From Chamaea fasciata (lineage: Eukaryota > Chordata > Aves > Passeriformes > Sylviidae): DNA of 64,000 nucleotides. The DNA lies in contig JARCOQ010000002.1 in NCBI GenBank assembly GCA_029207755.1, positions 82,276,317 to 82,340,316 of the forward strand. The letters are read 5' to 3'. The position numbers and the translations under genes were made by a program. The number at the start of each line of letters is the position of its first letter. Position 1 is the first letter of the stretch. Below the pieces are notes generated by a model. The model made no database searches and was not told where the DNA came from. It was given only the letters and a program-made list of their open reading frames with translations. Of the stretch, positions 49,401-62,989 are shown piece after piece.

Positions 49401-52400
49401 TTTTTTTTTTTTTGAAGTCCTTGTTTGATGAGGTGCCTGAAGGAAATGCATTCCCTCTGTCCCAGCTAAGCCATACGAATCCAGGGAGAAGCAAAGGATG
49501 AAAAAGCAGGTGAGCGAACCCCTTCAGAGAGCTGCATGCTTTACTGATGGTAGAATTTGAACACAGCACAAAGAAAGAGCTCAGAGGGACAGAGAATTTC
49601 CATTTATCCAGGTCAGCATTGTGTCAGGGTGCTATTAAAGGCACTTTGTCTACACTGTGCATTTTTTGATGAAGAAATTATATTTTTACTGTAAATGTGG
49701 TTCAGCACTTTGCTGTGGCATTCTGATAGGGATTTCACCAGGATCACCCCTGTTATGTAAGGCACACATTCAGTTGAAAAGCAGAAGTATGATCTTTTAT
49801 GGTAGGAACCAAAGAAAGGAAAATATCTAAAAAGCCCAAGTAAAACACAGCTAACTTATAAAGCACTTGATTTGTTATGAGGGGAATATCACATCTTAAC
49901 AAATGTCCTAAAACCCGTCTTCAGGTGCCATCACAGATGGCCACTTCTGAAGCTCTGAGGACAGGGATAGTATCTTAACATTCACTGATGTCTTATAGGC
50001 AGCAGGCAGGTCAGGCAGACACATTTTAAAGATCCAAGATCCTGTCTTATGAAAGGAAAGAAAATATAAACACACTGTCAGAAAGAGACTGAATATTAAA
50101 TGGGACCAGAACATGAAAAAAAAAACAATGAGAAAGGTGGCAAGAAATATAACCTCATGAAAATGCTTTCCAGCCTTTTACAAATTACAATCCCTGAAAC
50201 ATTTTTCAGTGGTTCTGCACATCCTTGCATGACGAATTCAGCATTATTAGCAATAGGTTTGATTTTCTTACTTACTTTCTGTGATTCTCTTAGAAGCAGT
50301 CCATTGACCCTCAGGGTCCACTGGTAACCACTGTGATAGTATAATTATGATTTACTAAGTACGAAGGGACAAATTTTCAAAGACCAGGGCTGGAATTTCA
50401 CTTTGTAAATGGAAGTAATAATATTCAAAGTAACACAATTATATCCAAACGTGGCATGCTTAGAAAATGTGGGGACACATAATTTCCTAATCATTTACTA
50501 TAAATGTCTTTATCAGGAACAAGATCCTCCTACAAAGAATTCTGCTTTAGTCTCATACTGAACTCTGCCTGTCTTGTATGCAGCAGCAGTAAATATATAC
50601 TTTCAAGTTAAGAAACAGCCATATGATATGAGGCCATATCCTCAGCTGGAGTAAATCAGCTCTACTGAAGCAACAGAGTTGTGCTGATGTACACCAGCTG
50701 AAGTTCTGGCCAATTTTTCAAAATAACAAGTGCTTTGAAGTGACCAGAGCTACAGCTTCTTAACAATCTGATACAGCAGATGAATGTAAATCTCACAAGT
50801 CATTTCAAGTTCCTGATCTCCCATTTCTATTGAAAATAGAGCCATCAAAAAAGTGATGTATTGCATCTCATTTTTATTGTCCATGAGGAGGGTGCAGGTG
50901 AAAGGAAGCCAAGGGCAGCAGGAGTGTAGGGCTAGAGTCTGTTTCTGAAACTGCCAAGACAACAAAACTGTAGGTGTCAGCTTACCTCCAGTTTGTGCTG
51001 TCTCGCACAAGCCACCCGGCCCAGGTGAAGGTCAAGTCTCTATCACTTGGCACTTCAGAGTCATTTACATTTATATGTAATTGTTTTTTGAGTGTGCATG
51101 TGTTCAGAGGAGCTGGATGTCTTGGGAATTGGAAATAGGATAACAGAGCCTGTCACCAAAAGGCCACCAGTTTAAAACCAGAGCAGTTGTTGGAGCAGCC
51201 AAAAGGTGCTAAGTTTCTGCTAGCTGCTCTGCAGCTTAGATGAAATTAGTTGATGATTTCAGTCTGGACATGTGTCCCCATCACAAAATAGCTCTGTTGC
51301 TGCAGCTGTCAGAAAGGACATCTTATGGATATAGTCAACAGAAAGGTCAAGGACTGATGGTGTGAGTCTGCAGATGACCTCTTCCTCTCACCCCAAACAG
51401 TTAGTTTTCTAGGTGGCCTCAGAGACGTGCTGCTGGAACAATGTGGGAAATGTCACCCAGCTGCTGCCCTTGCTATTAGGCTTCTGGAGGTTAAAGCATG
51501 ACATCAGACCTGTGGATGTTAAACCTCATGCCTTTCAGAATCATTTTAAAAGCCTGAATGAAGTGCTGTGATGACAGTAATAAATAAACATGCAGAGAGA
51601 CCTATAACAGGCTTCGAAAAAAGCATTTGCAAAACATGTGGCTCAGTACACCTCTCTTACTAAATTTTGCTGACAATGCCAGGAGGTGCCTGGTGGCAGA
51701 ATTACTGATTTGTATTTTTTTTTCCTAGCATATATTTTACTGACTGTTCAGGGTTTTTTTTTTTTTCCTAGCTCTATAGGATTTATGCCCTTCACGAAGC
51801 ACCTGCTTTCCACATAGAAAATAAATGATTTGGGTTTGTCTGCCTTGCAGCAGGATGAAGAAAGGGATGGAAGTCCAACACACCTTTTTAGCTACCAAGA
51901 ATCCCAGAGTAACAGAAAGCCATAATTAGGCTCCTTGACCTCAGCTACACAAATTAAAGGGTTACACTTCCCTCTGTGCTGCAGAAACAGTCCGAGCCAA
52001 AGTCATCTTCACTGAGCAGCATCAGCAGAAGCTGATGTCAAGGCTTTAACTACTTTCCTCTCCTTCCAAGACAGCATAGGCTCAGCTAGGAGCAGGCTCA
52101 CCTCCACCTCCTAACAAATGACAATGCACTCACTATTCACAGAAGGCATATGCATATCCCTAATTTTATCCCTAATCTAAATCAGATAGGTGGGCTACAA
52201 AGACAGCCATCTAGCCATGATAACACAGCGGTCACAGCTGGGTAGCCCATGAAGTATATGACCCATTACTAATTGTGTTTGTTGTTAAAGCCAGCTCTAA
52301 ATTACCTGTTCCTCTGGATCTGCAGTTACTGGTGCATAAACTGAGTAGCAAAAAAGCTGATAAGGATCTGTCTGTAGGAGTTTCAGTTACCTCTCTAGAC

Positions 52401-55400
52401 TGAAGTGAGCCTGTACTTGCAGAGGTGAGGCTTTACACTATTGAGGTACTGAAAGGGGTTTGAAGCCCTTCACTCCTCATACCTCAAGAGAACTTGAGCA
52501 CAAGTCAGAGCTTTGTATCTGGTCTTGTTTCAGGTAAACAGTCACTTCTCAGGGTTTCCTGAAATCTCAAAAATATCCTTTCTGGGCCTACAACTGACCA
52601 CCTAAGCTCTACCACACTTTGGGTCTCAGAGCAAGTAAAAAGATGAAAAATATCTTTCTTGTTATTGCCTTGGGAAATTTCCAAATCTTCATTCTTCTGT
52701 GGTTGTTTGTACACCTGCACAGATGATCAAACACTTCAGATGTATCAAAACCAGCAAAAACTGAAACAGATGTACTGTGGCAAAGTAGGTGGGTACAGTT
52801 ATTAGCCAAATCTGGTGTCTGGAAGGAGCAGGTAAGCCCTTCCCCTTCTGAAAACAGAAATTAAAATGATTCCCTGTTTATGGTGATTAGATGAGTCCAG
52901 ACTTATCCAAAATTAACCAGGAGATATTTAAGAGCGCAAAAGCAGTCACAACAGTAACCACTGGCATGAGCTGCTGGATCCCATTCCTGTTGAAAGTCCC
53001 AACATCAAAACTATCTACTTGTTTGCCAAGTTACTTACAGGCAGCTCAGGGGCAGATAGTTAAAGACCGGTTTAATTTTAAAGGGGATTTCCTAATCATA
53101 GTTTTCTCTTGTCTCTGAAACTGGTGTAATTTCTGCAGCTGATATACTGTATTGTGAGGTCAACAGTCTGTGGTCACTGCATAATTATACACACTGCATA
53201 AATATTTGGGGGCTATTGTAAATTGCAGCATACATCATCTTGTTTCCAACTTGTTTATTGAACAGCTCTCCAAAAGGTGTCTGAGGGAGGTTTATTACTG
53301 GACTTTATATTACTGTAGTATGTACAGGCTGGTTTTCAGCACTGTTCAAGCATGGAGAAAGAGAAAGTCCCAGCAATTTCACATGCAAGATGGTTAGAGG
53401 AGCACTGTGTTGGGAGTCAAGGCAGTGGCAGAGGCAAGGAAAAGTCCATGGGCTCCTGATACCTACTCACCATCTTCCCTCCTAAATCTGATTCATGCCA
53501 CTGAGTCTTCTTTTGTCCTGTTTGGCTCTTTATTAGTCTGTGGTTAGAAGCCACAAGTGGGATGTGAATAGAGAGTTTTGAAAAAGAGAAACTCCCTTTC
53601 TCTTTTCCCTGCAGATGCTCAAATATTTTCCATACCATACACAGGTGACTAGCCCACCCCACCGCCTTGTCTGGTTCCAGCCCCAATGGAGTTGTGTCCA
53701 CAAGTAGCAAAGCAACACTGTGTATTCCTCCAGCTCTCAATCTCTGTTTGCAAATGCTGCCTGTGGGCCTCACCTATTATGAAATCCTGTAGCACTGTAA
53801 TGCACAGGTGGGATTTCCTCACTTATAACTAGGACACAGCTTGCGACAACTTAATGCTGAAAGCAATTTGACAATTTAGAAATTGAAAAGCATCCTCACT
53901 GTGGGACTGAGGAAAACTATTTATTCTAGATACTTTTCAAGAAATAAATACATGTTGCATTTGATCAAGTGGAGCTCATGGCAATAATACTATACCAAAT
54001 ATTCTGTCTAACTGTGCTCATGCAGCTAGAGGAAGGTTACACACAGCTCACACAGTTAAAGGAAATTGTAAAATTTTTGGCAATATTTTGTAGAAGATAG
54101 GTACAGCACGATAGAGTGAAATGGCCATGTATCAGCTAAGCAACTCAAACTAGAAACTGGGAGTGGTTTAATTCAAAAGTTTTTAGTAGTACTATCAGGA
54201 ATCATCTTTTAATTAGCATGAGGGTAAGAACATCATGCCAATTCTGAAGGAAGCAATCAGTGTACCAGACTTTATATAAAAAAAACCCACTGTTCACAAG
54301 ATGAAGTTTTCCAGTTCCTTTTACACTAGTAGGCAAGTCACCACAAGAATCTGTTATTCAGGCACTGTAAGAAGGTATAATTTAAAGACTAACAAAGATG
54401 AGAATCTAGGGGACATAATCTGAAATGAAGGAAGTACTGAAGGAACTTAAAGTATTTACGGAATAAACATGAGAAGAAACACAGTAAGGGCCTTAAAATA
54501 TGTAAAAGTTCTCTGAAAAGAGGATAATATCTTTCTCATACTTGTGTCTGAGAACTTGCAAATTGTGGACAGAAATAATGGATGGAAAGATTCAAGATAT
54601 ATCTAGGAGTCTCTTTCTAGCAGCAGGGACTGTGGAGCACCAGAACAGACGTTTGACTAGGCCATGGTGTAAGCAACACTGCAACTTAGATAAACACACA
54701 CCAGAATGAGACAGAAACCATGCTCCCTTCAGTCTTATGGTTTCCTGGCATCCCACTTCTGGTAATGTATGCCCCCAGTACTACTCAACTAGTTCAGCAA
54801 ACCTGTGGGTTTGGACATGGAATACTGCTCCAAGTAAATTTCTGCAACTGCACGTCCATAACCTACTGTCTTGGACTGTGCTGGGCTGACAGCTATCTGC
54901 TGGGGGTCTGTGAATAAAAAGAGAACTAAAACTCACATCCAAAAGTCTCATTTTTCTATAGTAACATTGCATTTAGGGGAAATAGTCTTCAAAAGATCCA
55001 GGCAAGGCAGATAGTGAGCACAGAAATGTTATATCCATGGTACACTGTGGAAATACTCATATTAGTATGGGGAAGATTGCAAAACATTTGGAAGACAGGC
55101 ATTGAACCTTTAAGACCTGTCTACTTTTAGTGCAGAAACAAGAGTCTGAATTGGCTAATTAAATAGTGATTCATAAACATTGATTTCTGGGATTTAAATT
55201 GGATCAGGTGTAGATGATACTGAACTGTTTATTGCTTGTTACTAGGTGGTAAGCATTTTGAAGGCTGGAAAAAAAGACTGTCTGTCATTCTAGTATTCAC
55301 TAGCACTACTATACATTAAAAAAAAATACTTCTCCAGTGTGAATGACGAGAATATGCCGTAGAGCATGGTACTGCTGTTATGAAAAAATAAAATCCTTAA

Positions 55401-57361
55401 ATATTAAAATGGACTTCCACACATGGTCTCACTTCTGGACAAGAAGCAGCCATCTGATATGAATGTTTGCCGTTTACTCACAAAAGAAATAGGAAGTTCC
55501 TTGAGGTACTCCTGCAGAGATGTCACTAACAGGCACAGCAGACCCTCCTGAGATAAAAAGAAACCAACCCAAACTTTCATATGCAAAACTAATCCAAAAT
55601 AAACTGTTCTCTAAGCTTATAAATATTTAACTTTTCCTCTTTAAAATATTGCCTAGACTTGGTGATGGCAGGGACCTGAGATTCCTTCCAGTTTTACATC
55701 TTACCTTTCTTACATTCCTTTTTTCTTTTTCTCTCTGACTTTTCTACGTGCAACATCCACCAGACTTAGGAGAAATGGAATATCCACAACAAAGTGGCTA
55801 ATGTTTTCAGGACTTGCAACTTGATCAAAAGCATAACGAAAATTCTTCCCAGCTAATTTATACCTAAAAATATGTACATATTTTGAATCATTACTCAAAT
55901 GTTTGAATTACTGTATGATTACCTGAGATTGCAGGGGGCTGCGCTAGGTGAACTGGTGAGCTTGTTTAATACTATGGTTGTTTCTGTGAATGATAGTTCA
56001 TTCAAACAAACTAAACAGAACCTACAAGTGGATGAGATTTGCTCATCATGCACCCAAGTGTCTTTCTTCATGGGACAAAACACGCTATTTTTCAACATTG
56101 ATTTCCATGAAAATAAATACATTTTATGATCCATGAGACCAATAAATCTAACTCAGCTTGAAAGATGAATTTCAGTTTTCAAATAATCCCAGTGAAATAA
56201 GTGTGAAATACCTACAAGATGAAGAATTATTCATAGAAATTACTCAGACAATAGTTTCAAATAACCAGCAAATGTGAGAAAACTGCAAGCTATTAACACA
56301 CAATTCACACACCAGAAAAGAGGCAGTGTATGAAATAAATTACACAAGACAAAGAGTTTTACTGCTGTTTTTTTCCAAACGGTGCACTCTTTCACAGACT
56401 GGATCACTGATGAGATGGGTTTAGTAGCACACAACTTACAGAGAAAGTTTACTCACGCTGGCCTGCAAACTTGAGACACCAAAGTAGAAGTTCTAGAACA
56501 TTTTTGTAAACAACAGACAAGGAGAAAGGTGCTGCTCCAGGGGACAATTCCCAGCATCTAGTTGGGGCTCATACTCTATTTGGCCATCTAGAGGAGGCCA
56601 CAGAAGGAAACATGTATCTGTGCTACTAATTTAAGACACATATTAAGGGCTTAAAATGAGATGGTGAGTATTCCTTACATAGTGTCGTGGAGCAGACTTT
56701 GGAGCAAAGCCAAGAGGGACAACTGTCCTATATATGTGGAAGCAGGGAGAACCAGTCTACAAGGATCAGCAATATGGCACCTGATTTTCAGGCAAGCAAT
56801 CTTGAGAGAAAGTTACACAAAAACAGTAACAAAATCTTTAATTTACTAAGAGATAGAGATGTAGTGACTAGTAACAGCAACATTTTCCCAATTAATGGAT
56901 TTTTATATGAGTTATTTCCTTCCTAGATCTTCTGATCTTCCATTTTCCATCTGAAGTTTTCTCTAGACTCTTTCCACTGGTATGTATGTGTGGAAAAGAG
57001 GATCTAGTGAACTACTTGTATGTTATGCTGTCTTCCTTATGACTCAGACATGGTGCTCTAGTCATGACTGGAAAAATGGTGTTGGTAATAACGCAAAGTT
57101 CATTGGTGACACACCTTCAGTTTAGTCATTTATTGTTGTTGGCAAAACTATTTTTTGCCTTTGACAACTTATGATCACTCAAGATCATAGATAAAGATTT
57201 TTTCTCAAGAAGAGCTGTACTAGTGACAGCATCTTGGCCATATTTCATTAACATTGTCTCACTAAGCTTCATCTATGAAATCACTTGAAGAGGTTGTTCT
57301 TCCTCGCTTCATCTCTTGAAATGGCTTTGGAGATTGCTCTGATCTGCTAAATAATTACCCA

Positions 57362-57381
57362 CCATCCATCCATCCATCCAT
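57362..57381. repeat. (CCAT)5 microsatellite
   Basis: Five perfect CCAT units. No associated feature is seen. Confidence 0.9.
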
Positions 57382-58925
57382 TTGCTGTTAAGTAATGAGA
57401 TACTTCCCCTTCTGTTTCAGTGTCACAACAAATCCAGCATGTCAAGACTTCGACAACTCCAGCACTCTTTCTTCTACAACCCAAGATGATAGGAATCCCT
57501 TAAGACTATCTGGCTTCTAGAATTTATGTCTGCTAGTGAAGAAATTTCATGGAACAGAGTTTCAGAACAGTTTCAGCGCTACCATACTTTATTCTGCATC
57601 TCAGTTTCAAACCTCAACTTTCAAACAGACCTTAAATGTGACATGAGAAAATTATTCTCCTCCGTGTGCAAGCTGTTTTTTATTTTCCCAAAACCAGTTG
57701 CCTCCTCTTTGCTAGTGAGATTTGCAAATGCTTCAAGAGGCACCTAAAATTTGCTTGCCAGGTTTAGCTTAGATAGAAACAGATTAGGCACAAAGAAAAA
57801 AAAATCAACCCTTTACTTATCAGAAAGATTTTCTTGCTAAAACCGTCCAGAAAATTTGGGACACCAACTCCCCACCCCTCCCACACAGATAGGACTATAG
57901 CAAAGGAGATGTTCACAGTCTCCAGCAGAGAAACACTTTAAGGCATTTAAAGGCACCCCATGAGCAACAGCTGGAGTTTGCAGCAGAGCAGCTGCTCCAG
58001 TATGTGGGAAAGGGGATTGCAGATTAGAACAGACAAGGCAGCTTAAGGGAGCATTTGGAGTGAGTTCCCAGTGTAGACACCCCTTTTCCACTTGCTGCTT
58101 CTCCTAGGGAGGGAGAGTGGAGCATGCACTTGCTCCAAAGCCCAGGATGCCTTAAAAGAAAGCAGATCAGTGTCTAAAAACTGCCAGTAAGTGCTGCTGC
58201 TGTCTTCAGACCTTCACCAGACAGTCATGAGGGAGCATCACATGTGTGTGGCAGACATTGCACCAGACACAGCTGTTGCCAGCCCCTTGCAAGTGGAAGG
58301 CCAGTGTCATTCCTCCAGTGCTTAGTAGGGAAGGGATAAAAATGGAAAAAAGTTAATTTAAATACTAAATATACACACACATGCACACATCTTTGAGAGG
58401 GAAGGAAGAGTAGGAGCTTACAAGAAGGCTTGTTTTTCCTCTCCCTCTATTCCTGGGGCAACACCTTACTGTTGTGAGTTTATGTGCTTCTTAGAGATCA
58501 GAAGATGAACACTTGAAGAAGACTAGAACAACTTGAAAATTCTCTGTGGACAACTGTCCTTCGCATATTCACAGGACTGAACAGTTGCTAACACTGGTTT
58601 GTGTTCCCACATTTTGTTTTTTCACCTATACACAGGCAAAGCTTGGGACTAGGAATGGTGGCTTCCTAGAGAGTGGACAGCTGAGATGGAACGCAAAGAA
58701 ACCTGAATACAGGCTGAATTCCCATGCCCCAAAGGGCTTTTCAGTTCATCATCTGGACTGGACCCTGGAAGCTTTATAGTTCAGGTTCAGACTCAAAGCC
58801 TGGACTGAAGGGCTAAGCTCAGCCTGGGTGGGCATGTGCTCACTGCAGTCCTACCCATCCTCCGGGAGCTTTCAGCAGGAACATGGGCCACTTGGGCAGG
58901 TCAGCCATGAGGTGGGTCTCCTCTC

Positions 58926-58971
58926 AGCATGCTGGCACCAGCATGCTCAGCATTCTGGCTGGCACCAGAAT
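58926..58971. repeat. Two adjacent inverted repeats
   Basis: The first has 10-bp arms AGCATGCTGG (58926-58935) and CCAGCATGCT (58938-58947) around CA. The second follows after 4 bases, with 7-bp arms ATTCTGG (58952-58958) and CCAGAAT (58965-58971) around CTGGCA. Both share a CTGGCACCAG-type centre, as if a palindrome had been duplicated and then diverged. Confidence 0.85.
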
Positions 58972-61860
58972 ACATTTTAGCACACTTTTAAGGATATAAA
59001 GAAAAACTCCACTCATTGTGAACCTCAGCTGTGCAGGCATACACAGCACGTCTGACCCCACATTAGCATCCTTCATTTCTGTGAATTTTCCATGGACCAG
59101 TGAAAGGAACTTGCCCCCTTCACAACTTTTCCCCTGGTGGTAACACCTCAGATTCACAGAGCTTTTTATTCCCCTTCTCTCTGCTGCCATTTTCTGTCAC
59201 AGAAAAGCAGGATGTGGCCCTGCTTTGTGAGAACTCATTTGTGAGTGTGAAATGCCAGGATCAGCTCTGTGTCTCTCAAGAGGGTGGAGTCTGTCATGTT
59301 TGCTGCAATGTACGAGAGACACTTCCCACAGTTAAAGCACTTTGACAGAACTTGGCCTAGGAAAACTGTCATCAACAGAAAGAAATCTGTTTGATTTGAT
59401 ACCACACTTTTCATCTACTACATTAACATCGCTTTCATATGCTTTGGCTCATAATGGCATGCCAGTAGCACTGAGAAGTTCCCATTGTGATAGAGATTAT
59501 GCAAACACATGACATGGATTGCCTGCATTCAGTCCTGAAGTCAGCAATCAAAAACACAGCCTCAACTTCACAGCCCCAAAATTCTTCTCAAAATACCACA
59601 ATGGCTTATCACACTGTCTTAAAGCACCCCAAAAACACTTGAGAAATTTCTAGGTATTATGGTCGCCCACCTTTCCAATAAAAAGCCAGTGGTTATTTAC
59701 AGGGAGGGAATCACATTTGGACATATTGCATGGCAGCAGTGCTCAGTCCCCCTGCTCCAAAGGCATCCAGCATTGGTAATGTTACTCTCTCCATCGCTGC
59801 CTGAGTTATTGCTCCATTACCAGCCTGAACTTGGAACACGGCTCAGGCTGCAGCAATAACAAGACAGATAGGTCTTTATGAAATCTATACTATTAACACT
59901 ATTTGTTTTGCCACGAGTTGACAACTTTAGTAAATTGCTCATAATTGGCTATCAAGGAAAAAACACAGCACTGCTCACCATTATTATGGTATTGATTTTC
60001 AATAATTGCTTTTTGGGGGGTGGGGGAGTGCACATGTCACTTTTGTGCTGTAAGACAGCCTAGAAAGAAACTGGCCGTGTGCATCTGCTCTGTGTCTGGA
60101 ACTTCATTGTGGCACTAAAAAAAAAAATCAAACAATAACATAAAATGTATACCAGGAGAAGATGAAACAAAGATTTATTATTTTTTTCCCTGGAACTACA
60201 TTTTAGCATTAAAATAAAAGAATGGAATTACCCATGTAGCTAAACACGATGGTAACCCTGTAGGATATTCATGTTAGTCAAAGGCTGAAATACATTAACA
60301 TTAAAAAACTCCATAGGGTTATTTTAAATATTCATTAGGAAATTTACAAGCTTTGGTGTAATGGCTGAGGACTCCAGTGTTTTTATAATTGGAAGCCAGG
60401 CCAGTGGAAAGTTTGTCAGCCATGGGAAAATAATGTGGCCCAGTTTCTGTTCCTATGTTAGAGATTCGTAATCATGCTCTCTAAATATCAATCTCCCTGA
60501 ACACATCCACAGACACACATACCTGATATTACAGTATTGTTATGTGGCATCACTCATTATCAGTTCTTCTGCTCGTTGTTCCTTTTCTCCCTCTTTTTTT
60601 CTTAAATGTGCAGTCATGCCCATGGCCCAAATGTAGCACTCTACTCTTCTCATTTCAGATGAAAGGGACAGCATTGCTGAGAAGAGTGTAAAGACTATCT
60701 AATGTCTCTCAACAGATGATTCTGAAAATTATTCTGAATATTTGCTGACAAGCACAAGCACTTAACATAAACACAGGAAAATTGTCAGAAATCTCACTTA
60801 GAGATGACTCCCTCAGAAGTCAGTTAACAAGAGATAACAAACTGATCCAGGAAATCAAAGGGTATTTCTGACAAATTTATTTTTCTTTTGCTTTTTCTCC
60901 ATTTTTTTTTTAATTTCAAATTTTTAAGATATAAACTAGCCAAAAAGTCAGCATTTCTTCAGTTTTGTAGCCTTTTGTTTCTCTGGATACAGGAGAAGTG
61001 CCTGAATTCTCTCTTCCTCACTTTCTTGTTCCATAGATGTCAAATGATCACCATGAAAGACTGGGAAAGGAGAGTTCTGAAGATTTACCCCTCCCAGGAG
61101 ATCTTTGCCCAGATTTGCTATAAAACTCAGCATAATCTTTGATCTTCCAGTGACTTGTAGTATTCTCTGTTACTTGAAACCCAGCATTATTATTAAGCTT
61201 AAGTAGATTGCTTTAAACTTCTAAAATATTTACTCTCCTGCCTCCCAATGGGATGTTAACAATAAAAAATAGCGAGGGCTTCTACATTTGTTTTTACTTT
61301 ACATAAACGAATTAAGCAGTCTCTACGAGGCTCGTTTAGACCCACAATAATGTAAACTGAAGCAACACAAAAGAGCCTCCACATCCATGTTTACAGAACA
61401 GAAATCCTACAGTTTTCGGAGGGAGAGGTTTAGATAAGGTGCCTAACTCATCTTTATTCCCTGGACTGTGAGCAAACCTGGATAGGCCTCTCTGTTCATA
61501 AGGGAAATGTGTGACACTAACAGCTTGGTTGTTTGCTTTTGTATTTTTTCAAGTGAGTTCAAAGGGACTGACTTGATTTTATCCCTTCCCCCTCCCCCCA
61601 CCCTTCATCTTTCATAACCATTGTTTAATGAATTTTTATTAGAAAAGCATGGCTGCACTTATGAAAAAAGAAAATCTGTCTTTGAAACCAGGAGCAGAGT
61701 GTGTTTTCCCTGGCATTAGCCTGTTAGTTTTTAATATCAGGTTTGCACTGGAGTTGACTCCTGGTGCATTTTGGAACCATAAGCCAACAAAGTGAAGCTA
61801 ATGGGAAAGGAAATAATACAGGAGAAGAGAGCCCCTTTTGAAGTGTGGGCAGGAAATCTG

Positions 61861-61976
61861 CACAACCCTCTCTTCTCCTCCTCCTCCTCCTTCTCTCTCC
61901 TATTCCCTACCCCCGTCCCATGCAGTGTCCTCCTCTTCCTATAAAGTGTCTTTTGCTCTATTTTTTTTTTTTTAAG
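61861..61976 (+). other. Pyrimidine-rich tract with two acceptor-like AGs
   Basis: About 60 bases of CT-rich sequence, including a CTC repeat (61874-61890), end at an ATGCAG (AG at 61924-61925). A second tract of T's ends in TTTAAG at 61976. Together they look like a strong pair of 3' splice acceptors on the plus strand. The tract may also be simple low-complexity DNA. Confidence 0.35.
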
Positions 61977-62115
61977 GATGAGATTGAGCAAAGACCCCAG
62001 CTTAATATCTTAATTAGCAAAACTTATAGAAAAAAAATCCTTTGTGTAAAAAAGACAAACAAATCAGTAAACATAAGGAATAAACTAAGGATTCAACTCT
62101 GTAGTTTTGGACAAG
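61977..62115 (+). other. Candidate exon after the pyrimidine tract (139 bp)
   Basis: One frame is open from the second acceptor-like AG (61976) past a donor-like site (GACAAG then GTGAAG at 62115/62116). The predicted segment is Lys/Ile/Asn-rich, which fits AT-rich non-coding DNA as well as a real exon. I do not recognise it. Confidence 0.12.
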
Positions 62116-62633
62116 GTGAAGGATGTTGCCTTCAATCAAGCTAACCACTGCAATATGCCTCCCCTGAAGTCCCTGAGAACCAACAGCATGCACAGCAGAA
62201 GACACTGGAGCATGTCATGAGAGCCTCGGAGACCTACTTGCACTAACATCAGGTAAAAACACCCAGAGGAAATTGCCAGGCAGAAAGACTTCCAGCTCCT
62301 AAATGGTATGCTGGTGACTGAAAGCACTGCCAGATTGCAGTCACAGATTTGGTCACAGCTATTTACTGTAGCTCATTCTTTGCTGGAATCCCTCGTGAGC
62401 TCAGTTCGATTTGTGTAACTGTAAGAAGTCTGGGGTAATGTTGGTTGTCCCTTTCCTATTTCTCTTAGTTATAGCTTCAGTGCTTCCCAGAGAGACAAGC
62501 AGTCAGTAGGAAGGTCTGGTTTAGGATCTGGAGGATTGCTCACTTCATCTATTGGAAGCTGCACACTTTGTCACTGAGATTTCGTGACCCTTGTGATGAC
62601 TTAAGTTTTAGCTTTCATGGTTTTCAGATTTTG
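62116..62633. other. Non-coding sequence before the solo LTR
   Basis: I see no gene, repeat or regulatory site I can support. The last six bases (62628-62633) are the probable left target-site duplication of the LTR. Confidence 0.5.
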
Positions 62634-62847
62634 TGCTGCCTAGGGGTGTAGTTCTGAGCCTCATATATTAAGCTTAGTAAGCCCTCTTCACAGAGTAGGT
62701 AGACAAAACAAATCCTTTTCCAGATGGAGACCAAGGACAACTGTTACAAGCTTTCAAGCTCAAAAGCATAAACAATGGTGGACGGAAGAGAGAAAACAAG
62801 GATGGGACTTCATAACCTGAAGCTGTAATTGGACAATTAAACCCAAT

Positions 62848-62874
62848 ATGCAAATGGACCAAAACTTATAAAAG
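62848..62874 (+). promoter_or_regulatory. LTR promoter: octamer plus TATA box
   Basis: An exact octamer ATGCAAAT, the POU-family (Oct-1 type) site, lies 11 bases upstream of TATAAAAG. Transcription would start about 25-30 bp after the TATA box, near 62895-62900, and run rightward. Both motifs are intact, so residual promoter activity is possible. Confidence 0.5.
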
Positions 62875-62983
62875 TGTGAGACCTCATGATTGGTTGTCCA
62901 TTTTGCAACCATTTTGGGCCCATCTTGGGTCTAGCCCTGGGCAGGCTCTTGTACTGCCCGAGGTGTATCCTTAAAGGCCTTTT

Positions 62984-62989
62984 AATAAA
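62984..62989 (+). terminator. LTR poly(A) signal
   Basis: AATAAA about 110 bp after the TATA box, the usual spacing for the R region of an LTR. The sequence after it (63000-63030) is T-rich, with TCT and TGT motifs that could act as the downstream element. Confidence 0.55.

Larger units (their letters stand above)
46419..61860. other. Gene-free stretch with splice-like tracts and palindromes
   Basis: No gene is supported over about 15 kb. Homopolymers include T12 (48993-49004), T13 (49401-49413), T13 (51754-51766) and A11 (60117-60127). Other structure: tandem acceptor-like sites near 51729 and 51772, a CCAT array (57362-57381) and paired inverted repeats (58926-58971). The interval 60230-60520 has the AT-rich, motif-dense look of conserved non-coding DNA. 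Frames at 52505-52720 (minus) and 56687-56926 (plus) are hydrophilic but lack splice or family support. Confidence 0.5.

Noticed and set aside
52505..52720. Hydrophilic 71-codon minus-strand frame
   Set aside because: Composition is protein-like, but no homologue is recognised and no paired splice sites were found. I judged it chance.
53596..53650. Possible 31-bp micro-exon between CCTGCAG and CAGGTGAC
   Set aside because: Very short, with no supporting frame. Such pairs arise often by chance.
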